The notes under the pieces: generated by a model
What the model was told of the DNA's origin: nothing
Databases searched by the model: none
What the model saw: the letters and a program-made list of their open reading frames with translations, nothing else
Position numbers and translations under genes: made by a program
Shown: in pieces, positions 57,961 to 64,000 of the stretch
Numbering within the stretch: position 1 is the stretch's first letter
How the letters are laid out: each line of letters opens with the position of its first letter
Assembly (NCBI RefSeq): GCF_001723355.1
Contig: NZ_LPWE01000013.1
Coordinates: forward strand, 248,001-312,000
DNA length: 64,000 nucleotides
Direction of reading: 5' to 3'
Origin: Methyloceanibacter stevinii
Lineage (GTDB): Bacteria > Pseudomonadota > Alphaproteobacteria > Rhizobiales > Methyloligellaceae

Positions 57961-58911
57961 CTAGTTGCAGGTATAGGTGACGCCGTTGGCGTCGTCGATC
58001 TGGCGAATGACGGCCCAGTCGTCCTTGAATGTGATCGGGATGAACTTGGTGTCTCCGGATTTGGAGAACTCTTCCAGCAGCTTGGTGCCTTTCCAATCGA
58101 AGGAGAAGAAGGCTTCTTTGATCTTCTCCTGAAGCTCCGGCGTGAGGTTGTAGGCCACGCCGAAACCGGTCGTGGGGAAGGTCTGCGAGGTGTAGATGGT
58201 CTTGAGCTGGTCTTCCGTGACGAGGCCGCGGTCGATCATCCGGGCTTTGACCGAGTTCGCCACCGCGGCCGCGTCGTAGTCCTTATGGGCCACGCCCAAG
58301 ATCGAGTTGTCGTGCGCGCCGGAGAAGCGGGGGGTGAAGTCCTCGTCGCGCTCCAGGCCGAATTCGGATTTCAGCAGCGCGGACGGCGCCTTGAAGCCGG
58401 AGTTGGACGTCTCGGCGGTGAAGGCGAGCACGCGTCCTTTCAGGTCCTCGGGTTTCTCGATGCCCGAACCCGGATAGGTGATGATCTCCATCTCATATCC
58501 GAAAGTGCCGTCGTCGCTCGCCATCATGGTGAAGGGGCGAAACCCCGCACAGGCCACCGCAAGCGGATTGGAGCCGGTGTTGACGCCCGCAATGTGCAGA
58601 CGCCCGGCCCGCATGGCTTCGATCTGCGCCGCGTTGGACTGCACCGGAAAGAACTGCACGGGCTTGCCGGTGACCTCGGACAAATGATCGAGGAACTCCT
58701 TCCACATGTCCACGTAGACAGCCGGATCCTCCACCGGCGTATAGGCGAAAATCAGCGTCGACGGATCGACCTGGTCCGCGGGCTCGGCCGGGATGTCGGC
58801 GATCAGGTCGCCGTCGGTGTCCTGATAACGGCTGTCGAGCTGGAAAGCCGCACTGGCCGGCAGGCACAAAACCGCCGTAAGGATCAGCGAAACGAGAATT
58901 CGCATCTTCAT
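57961..58911 (-). CDS. phnD: Phosphate/phosphite/phosphonate ABC transporter substrate-binding protein PhnD
   Basis: 316 residues from the ATG at 58911 (AAGGA eight bases upstream), which places a signal peptide at the start (MKMRILVSLILTAVLCLPASAAF). PhnD/PtxB-type fold: LIFAYTPVEDPAVYVDMWKEFLDHLSEVTGKPVQFFPVQSNAAQIEAMRAGRLHIAGVNTG, then GRVLAFTAETSNSGFKAPS. Such proteins capture phosphonates, phosphite or phosphate; which one cannot be told. First gene of phnD-phnC-phnE-phnE-phoX. No phosphonate-cleaving genes are in the window, so the ligand may not be a C-P compound. I saw no good Pho box. Confidence 0.94.
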   Translation of the reverse strand: MKMRILVSLILTAVLCLPASAAFQLDSRYQDTDGDLIADIPAEPADQVDPSTLIFAYTPVEDPAVYVDMWKEFLDHLSEVTGKPVQFFPVQSNAAQIEAMRAGRLHIAGVNTGSNPLAVACAGFRPFTMMASDDGTFGYEMEIITYPGSGIEKPEDLKGRVLAFTAETSNSGFKAPSALLKSEFGLERDEDFTPRFSGAHDNSILGVAHKDYDAAAVANSVKARMIDRGLVTEDQLKTIYTSQTFPTTGFGVAYNLTPELQEKIKEAFFSFDWKGTKLLEEFSKSGDTKFIPITFKDDWAVIRQIDDANGVTYTCN

Positions 58912-59044
58912 GGGAGCCGTCCTTCGGTTTCCGTCCGCAGATCCCCGCGCGCTCGATGGTTTGGCGCGGCAGCGGGACTTATAGACACACGCGATGGCTG
59001 ACGCTAATGGGCCGTCGTGACAAATTTGCGAAGAGGAGAGAGCC

Positions 59045-59599
59045 GTGGCCGAACGCCCCCCTGTCTGTGATTTTGGTTGGAAGGCCCCTGGTTTCTCCCT
59101 GGTCGGCATCGACGGCAAAACCTATACGCTCGACCAGCTGAAGGGGTCGAAGGGAACGCTCGTCGCCTTCATCTGCAATCACTGTCCCTACGTCATCGCC
59201 GTGATCGACCGCATCGTGCGCGACGCGCGCGACCTCGAAGCGCTCGGCGTGAACACGGTGGCGATCTGTTCGAACGACGCGACGACCCATCCCGACGATT
59301 CATACGACAACATGAAGCGCTTCGCCGCCCAGCATGGGTTCACCTTCCCCTATCTCCACGACGAGAGCCAAGAGGTCGCGCATGCCTATGACGCGATGTG
59401 CACGCCCGACTTTTTCGGCTTCAACGCCGATCTCGAATTGCAGTATCGCGGCAGATTGGATGCAAGCGGCCGCGATCCTGCGGGCCCCGACGTCAGGCGG
59501 GAGATGTTCGACGCCATGAAAAAGATCGCGGAAACCGGCCGCGGACCGGAGGATCAGACCGCCTCAATTGGGTGCTCGATCAAGTGGAAAGCGGCCTGA
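59045..59599 (+). CDS. Thioredoxin-fold protein of the AhpC/TSA type
   Basis: 184 residues from a GTG at 59045 with AGGAGAG just upstream. Fold: FGWKAPGFSLVGIDGKTYTLDQLKGSKGTLVAFICNHCPYVIAVIDRI, with a Cys-Asn-His-Cys-Pro active-site-like motif in place of the usual single peroxidatic or CxxC form, and a Cys in MCTPDFFGF. This subgroup is widespread in proteobacteria and of unproven reductase/peroxidase function. Divergent from phnD (133 bases). Confidence 0.88.
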   Translation: MAERPPVCDFGWKAPGFSLVGIDGKTYTLDQLKGSKGTLVAFICNHCPYVIAVIDRIVRDARDLEALGVNTVAICSNDATTHPDDSYDNMKRFAAQHGFTFPYLHDESQEVAHAYDAMCTPDFFGFNADLELQYRGRLDASGRDPAGPDVRREMFDAMKKIAETGRGPEDQTASIGCSIKWKAA

Positions 59600-59700
59600 G
59601 GCCGCCGTCGCGATTAACCAGCACTTAAGCGTATCGCTTTCCCGTTTCTTTACTTGCGGGTCCCTAAAATTCGTCTCGAATTTAGAGGATCTCGAGCGCC

Positions 59701-59994
59701 ATGCTGATGCGTTACGCAGCAATTGCCGGGGCAGCCGCCGCCACACTGTTTGGCGCCATTAATTTTGGCGCTGCAGACGCGGACGTGATGCTTGTCGACG
59801 CGGGGCATAGTGGGCTCGGCGCCAACGTGCCCGTGTGGGTCCTCGTCATGGTTGTGGGGGCAGCGGTTTATTCGATTTGCCGCGAGGCCACTGTCAGCGT
59901 GCCGCCGGCGATTGAAGCTTGGGCCGGCGAAAACAAGACGTGGCTGATCGCGGGGTCGGCACTTCTGGTTCTGGCGGCTTACGCACTGGCGTAG
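59701..59994 (+). CDS. Small inner-membrane protein of unknown function
   Basis: 97 residues. Three hydrophobic segments: AAIAGAAAATLFGAINFGAA at the N-terminus, VPVWVLVMVVGAAVYSIC in the middle, and WLIAGSALLVLAAYALA at the C-terminus. No family recognised. It stands between the thioredoxin-like gene and the convergent glnA. Gene status is supported by length, consistent membrane pattern and lack of a competing frame, not by homology. Confidence 0.55.
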   Translation: MLMRYAAIAGAAAATLFGAINFGAADADVMLVDAGHSGLGANVPVWVLVMVVGAAVYSICREATVSVPPAIEAWAGENKTWLIAGSALLVLAAYALA

Positions 59995-60119
59995 GCGCTC
60001 GAACGCGGAATGGCATGAATCAGTTTGGGGGAGCCTGGTAGGAACCGAATGGTTTTCGCATCCGACGGGGGAATGCGGAAGAAAAAGGCCAGAGGTTCCA
60101 CAAGGCCGGGCGAAGAGAA

Positions 60120-60148
60120 GGGGGCGTCCGCATTTCGCGGCCGCCCCC
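60120..60148 (-). terminator. Terminator-like hairpin downstream of glnA
   Basis: The stem GGGGGCG-T-CCGC / GCGG-C-CGCCCCC, with one mismatch and a short AT loop, lies 35 bases past the glnA stop. Leftward it is followed by TTCTCTTC. It could also serve the small plus-strand gene ending at 59994. Confidence 0.75.
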
Positions 60149-60182
60149 GATTTCGTTTGGAGCGTCTTGTGCCGGGCTGCGG

Positions 60183-61592
60183 CTAGACGCTGTAGTACAT
60201 GTCGTACTCGACCGGGTGGGGCATCATCTCGAAGCGCTCCACCTCTTCCATCTTCAGCTCGAGATACGCATCGATCGCATCGTCGGTGAACACGTTGCCC
60301 TTCTTGAGGAAGGCGCGGTCCGCATCCAACGACTCGCACGCTTCGCGCAGCGAGCCGCTTACGGTCGGAACCTTCTCGAGCTCTTCCGGCGGAAGATCGT
60401 AGAGGTTCTTGTCGATTGCCGAGCCCGGGTCGAGCTTGTTCTCGATGCCGTCGAGGCCAGCCATCAGCATGGCCGAGAAGGCAAGGTAGGGGTTGGCGGT
60501 CGGATCGGGGAAACGGACCTCGATGCGCTTGGACTTCGGACCCGTGCCGAGCGGAATGCGGCACGATGCGGAGCGGTTGCGCGAGGAGTAGGCCAGGAGC
60601 ACCGGCGCCTCATAGCCCGGGACCAGCCGCTTGTAGGAGTTGGTGCTGGGGTTGGTATAGGCGTTCAGCGCCTTCGCGTGCTTCAGGATGCCCGCGATGT
60701 AGTGCAGGGCCGTGTCCGACAGATCGGCGTATTTGTCGCCCGCGAAGGTCGGGCCGCCGTCCTTCCAGATCGACTGGTGCACATGCATGCCCGAGCCGTT
60801 ATCGCCGAAGACCGGCTTCGGCATGAAGGTGGCGGTCTTGCCGTAGACGTGGGCCACGTTGTGGATCACGTATTTGTAGATCTGCATGGCATCGCCGGTC
60901 TGGATGATGGGGCCGAACTTGATGCCGAGTTCGTGCTGGGCCGCGCCCACCTCGTGGTGGTGCTTCTCGGTGACGACACCCATCTCCGCCATGACGGAAA
61001 GCATCTCCGAACGCAGATCCTGTGCGGAGTCGACCGGCGGCACCGGGAAATAGCCGCCCTTCATGCGCGGACGGTGGCCGAGATTACCCATCTCGTATTC
61101 CGTGCCGGAATTTGTCGGCAGTTCCGTCGAGTCGACCCGGAAACCGCAATTGTACGGCTCGGCCGAGAAGCGCACGTCGTCGAACACGAAGAACTCGGCC
61201 TCGGGGCCGAACACCGCCGTGTCGCCCACGCCGGTCTGCTGCATGTACGCCTGGGCCTTGCCGGCGATGCCGCGCGGATCGCGCTCGTAGGGCTCGTTGG
61301 TCAGCGGCTCGAGAACGTCACAGAAGACGGCGAGCGTGCTCTGCGCGAAGAAGGGATCGATGACTGCCGAATTGCAGTCCGGCATCAGCTTCATGTCCGA
61401 CTCGTTGATCGCCTTCCACCCGGCAATCGAGGAGCCGTCGAACATCACGCCTTCAGCGAACGCTTCCTCGTCCATGAGGCCCGCATCCATTGTGACGTGC
61501 TGCATCTTCCCCCTGGGATCGGTGAAGCGTAGGTCGACGAATTTAATCTCTTCGTCCTTGATCTTTTTGGCGGTGCTACTTGCGTCTGCCAT
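60183..61592 (-). CDS. glnA: Type I glutamine synthetase
   Basis: 469 residues. It makes glutamine from glutamate, ammonia and ATP. Order: [32 protein letters not shown]; the metal-binding [69 protein letters not shown]. The adenylylation Tyr lies in NLYDLPPEE, so the enzyme is switched off by GlnE as in enteric type I-beta forms. It is 113 bases downstream of glnB on the same strand, under the sigma-54 promoter at 62128. Confidence 0.98.
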   Translation of the reverse strand: MADASSTAKKIKDEEIKFVDLRFTDPRGKMQHVTMDAGLMDEEAFAEGVMFDGSSIAGWKAINESDMKLMPDCNSAVIDPFFAQSTLAVFCDVLEPLTNEPYERDPRGIAGKAQAYMQQTGVGDTAVFGPEAEFFVFDDVRFSAEPYNCGFRVDSTELPTNSGTEYEMGNLGHRPRMKGGYFPVPPVDSAQDLRSEMLSVMAEMGVVTEKHHHEVGAAQHELGIKFGPIIQTGDAMQIYKYVIHNVAHVYGKTATFMPKPVFGDNGSGMHVHQSIWKDGGPTFAGDKYADLSDTALHYIAGILKHAKALNAYTNPSTNSYKRLVPGYEAPVLLAYSSRNRSASCRIPLGTGPKSKRIEVRFPDPTANPYLAFSAMLMAGLDGIENKLDPGSAIDKNLYDLPPEELEKVPTVSGSLREACESLDADRAFLKKGNVFTDDAIDAYLELKMEEVERFEMMPHPVEYDMYYSV

Positions 61593-61705
61593 TTTCTCTC
61601 CCTTCCACAGATTACACCCTCACACTGTACCGAGGCGGCGATAGGTTGCTCCAGTTATGTGAAAGTTATGAGTGAAATGGGGCGGATGGGCCAGTCTAAT
61701 TGCGA

Positions 61706-62098
<393 letters not shown>

Positions 62099-62127
62099 CT
62101 ATGCAATCGTAGTCAGGACCAAGCCTT

Positions 62128-62144
62128 AGCACACCCTATGCCAA
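62128..62144 (-). promoter_or_regulatory. Sigma-54 (RpoN) promoter of glnBA
   Basis: On the minus strand TTGGCATAGGGTGTGCT gives the -24 GG and -12 GC elements with the required 12-base distance (consensus TTGGCAC-G-N4-TTGCT; four positions differ or are unconserved, GG and GC kept). Transcription would begin near 62116, about 70 bases before glnB. In alphaproteobacteria glnBA is a classic NtrC/RpoN target. An upstream NtrC site was not clear by eye. Confidence 0.65.
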
Positions 62145-62335
62145 TCTAATGGGCGGACGATTTACACGTAGAATCATTATCTTAGAGGATTTACGCAAAA
62201 TGTGGAGGCGAAGCGGTCGGAGTTGGTGGCGACGCAATAGGCAGTACGCATAAAAACTAGGCAGATGCAACGGTCCCCAAGACTTCACCAGCCACCGACT
62301 TGGTGTTTCGAAGCTCTCATCCCTTAGGCAGGACG

Positions 62336-63823
62336 ATGCTGGAACTCTTAACCGCGAAAGAAATGGGCCATGCGGACAAACTCGCTATAGAAGGCGGGGT
62401 TGCCGGCGCTGTCCTCATGGAGAATGCGGGGCGAAGTGTCGCCGATGAGGTCTCGCTACGGTTTCCCGACGCCACGACGGTCGCGATACTTTGCGGACCC
62501 GGCAACAACGGCGGTGATGGCTTTGTCGCGGCGCGCCAGCTTTTGGAGCGCGGCTATTTCGTTCGCCTCGGCTTCGATGGCGATCCGAGCAAGCTGCCGG
62601 CAGACGCAGCCGCCATGGCGGCGCGCTACACGGGCGCCGTTCACCCTCTCGAGCCTGTGCTGTTCGACGGCGCGGATGTCATCGTCGATGGCTTGTTCGG
62701 CGCGGGCCTCGCACGTCCCATCGAAGGCAAGTTTGCCGTCCTCATCGATGCGGCGAATGCAAGTGGGATCCCGATCATCGCCATCGACGTTCCGAGCGGC
62801 GTTGACGGCTCCACCGGCTTGATCCTGGGGACGGCCATACGTGCTTTGAGCTCGGTCACCTTCTTCCGATTCAAGCCTGGGCATTTCCTGATGCCAGGTC
62901 ATCTGCATTGCGGCGAGCTCCACCTTGCCGATATCGGCATCCCCGACGAGGTGCTCGAGACGGTGAAGCCGGCGCTTTACGCCAACGAGCCGGGCTTATG
63001 GCTCGATCGCTATCCGTGGCCGACGGTCCTGGGCCACAAATATCTGCGGGGCCACGCAGTCGTGGCTTCGGGGCCGGCCGATGCGACAGGGGCGGCACGA
63101 CTAGCTGCGCGCAGCGCCCTGCGGGCGGGGGCAGGGCTTGTGACGGTCGCGTCGCCCCGCAACGCCCTGGCCGTGAACGCGGCACAACTGACCGCGGTAA
63201 TGCTTCGGGAGGCGGACGGTCCCCAGGGACTCGCGGCGCTCCTGGCCGACACCCGCAAGAACGCCTTTCTGATCGGTCCCGGCCACGGTGTGGACGAGGA
63301 CACGCGGCAGATGGTGTTGACGGCCTTGCAGGCCGAACCGGCTGTCGTGCTCGATGCCGACGCGCTCACGTCCTTCGCAGAGAACCCTGAAGAGCTATTC
63401 GACGCCATTCGAGCGCGAAAAGCGCCGGTCGTCATGACGCCCCATGCGGGCGAGTTCGCGCGGCTCTTCGGCGATGTGCCGGGAGCCTCGAAGGTCGACC
63501 GGACACGGACCGCCGCGTCGCGCTCCGGTGCCACCGTCGTCTTGAAAGGACCCGACACCGTGATCGCGGCGCCCGATGGCCGCGCCGCCATCGACACCAA
63601 CGGCACGCCGTGGCTCGCCACGGCAGGCTCGGGCGATGCGATGGCCGGGATGGTGCTCGCCATGCTGGCGCAGGGCCTTGGTGGCTTCGACGCGGGGTGT
63701 ATCGCTGTTTGGATGCATGGGCAGGCGGCGAAACTCTTCGGGCCAGGCCTGATCGCGGAGGATCTGCCCGAGCTGATCCCCGAAGTCCTTGAGGAGCTTG
63801 AGGAATATGGAAGCGACGGTTGA
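62336..63823 (+). CDS. nnr: Bifunctional NAD(P)HX epimerase/dehydratase
   Basis: 495 residues from the ATG at 62336 (AGGACG just upstream). N-terminal YjeF_N epimerase domain: MENAGRSVADEV, CGPGNNGGDGFVAARQL, IDVPSGVDGSTG. C-terminal YjeF ADP-dependent dehydratase domain: LIGPGHGVDED, VLDADALTSF, VMTPHAGEFARLFG, GSGDAMAGMVLAML. It repairs hydrated NADH/NADPH. Divergent from glnB (291 bases). Confidence 0.96.
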   Translation: MLELLTAKEMGHADKLAIEGGVAGAVLMENAGRSVADEVSLRFPDATTVAILCGPGNNGGDGFVAARQLLERGYFVRLGFDGDPSKLPADAAAMAARYTGAVHPLEPVLFDGADVIVDGLFGAGLARPIEGKFAVLIDAANASGIPIIAIDVPSGVDGSTGLILGTAIRALSSVTFFRFKPGHFLMPGHLHCGELHLADIGIPDEVLETVKPALYANEPGLWLDRYPWPTVLGHKYLRGHAVVASGPADATGAARLAARSALRAGAGLVTVASPRNALAVNAAQLTAVMLREADGPQGLAALLADTRKNAFLIGPGHGVDEDTRQMVLTALQAEPAVVLDADALTSFAENPEELFDAIRARKAPVVMTPHAGEFARLFGDVPGASKVDRTRTAASRSGATVVLKGPDTVIAAPDGRAAIDTNGTPWLATAGSGDAMAGMVLAMLAQGLGGFDAGCIAVWMHGQAAKLFGPGLIAEDLPELIPEVLEELEEYGSDG

Positions 63824-63956
63824 GGCCCCGAGGCGCGGTTTTCGCGACCGTTTGTTGACACACTCGGCGGTTATGAGGGACATCTAGACAAGGCACCGCA
63901 TCGCGTTGTGCCGTCGGGGTTCACCGAACCGCTCTAGCGAAGGATCGCTCACGATC

Positions 63957-64000
63957 ATGGGCCGCAACCGCCCCACAAAGAGCCGTCTACGCACAAAGAC
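63957..64000 (+). CDS. Possible start of a further gene, cut by the window end
   Basis: An ATG at 63957 opens a frame of 14 complete codons to the end of the window (MGRNRPTKSRLRTK, basic). Too short to identify, and the ribosome site is not clear. It may be a real gene continuing to the right or chance. Confidence 0.25.
   Translation, partial: MGRNRPTKSRLRTK

Noticed and set aside
58912-59044. Pho boxes upstream of phnD (and at 55332-55408 before phoX)
   Set aside because: TGTCA-like fragments exist but not as two direct repeats at 11-base spacing.

Overview
This window is from a GC-rich alphaproteobacterium, most likely Hyphomicrobiales (Rhizobiales). Pointers include the NDUFA12-type complex I accessory protein, cobalamin-dependent NrdJ, the suf operon layout with an Irr-type box, RNase E with a long acidic insert in its S1 domain, bactofilin, DUF2155 and DUF3971 proteins, and an intergenic repeat common in that order (it would read as MSALGQKQTL...). 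A relative of Methyloceanibacter or Hyphomicrobium is a guess, not shown.

Positions 1-8431 are accessory. They hold a divergent three-gene cassette that looks like an undescribed defence system: the N-terminus of a superfamily 2 helicase cut by the window edge (1-502), a DUF2235 alpha/beta hydrolase overlapping it (496-1545), and a 629-residue protein with a nuclease-like HVK motif (1643-3532). Next come an unusual secreted Cys-rich protein between two AraC-type regulators, a block flanked by two copies of a palindromic-ended repeat. A possible HEPN-domain protein follows (6568-7716). The island ends in radC, which has lost its C-terminus at about 8432, so this looks like an insertion boundary.

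From 9.1 to 64 kb the content is core housekeeping: map, sfsA, a MoaB/CinA-like protein, a histone H1-like protein, nrdJ, NDUFA12, a methyltransferase, DUF2155, aat, accB-accC, aroQ, a DsbA-type oxidoreductase, an M48 protease, an aminotransferase, rne, amiC, a class A PBP, prfB (with programmed frameshift), bactofilin, DUF3971, tyrS, a hydrolase, the suf operon, a DEAD-box helicase, an ICMT-like protein, parE, phoX with a phnDCEE transporter, a thioredoxin-like protein, glnB-glnA and nnr.

The working units are the suf operon (desulfurase, sufB, sufC, sufD, sufS, sufT, sufA) under a sigma-70 promoter with an Irr-like operator; the phnD-phnC-phnE-phnE-phoX phosphorus-uptake set; glnB-glnA behind a sigma-54 promoter; and accB-accC with aroQ. 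Several genes (nrdJ, the M48 protease, rne, parE, sufA, the ICMT-like gene and probably DUF3971) carry single-base losses in short G/C or A runs. The pattern suggests sequence error rather than real decay, so these genes are described as repaired.
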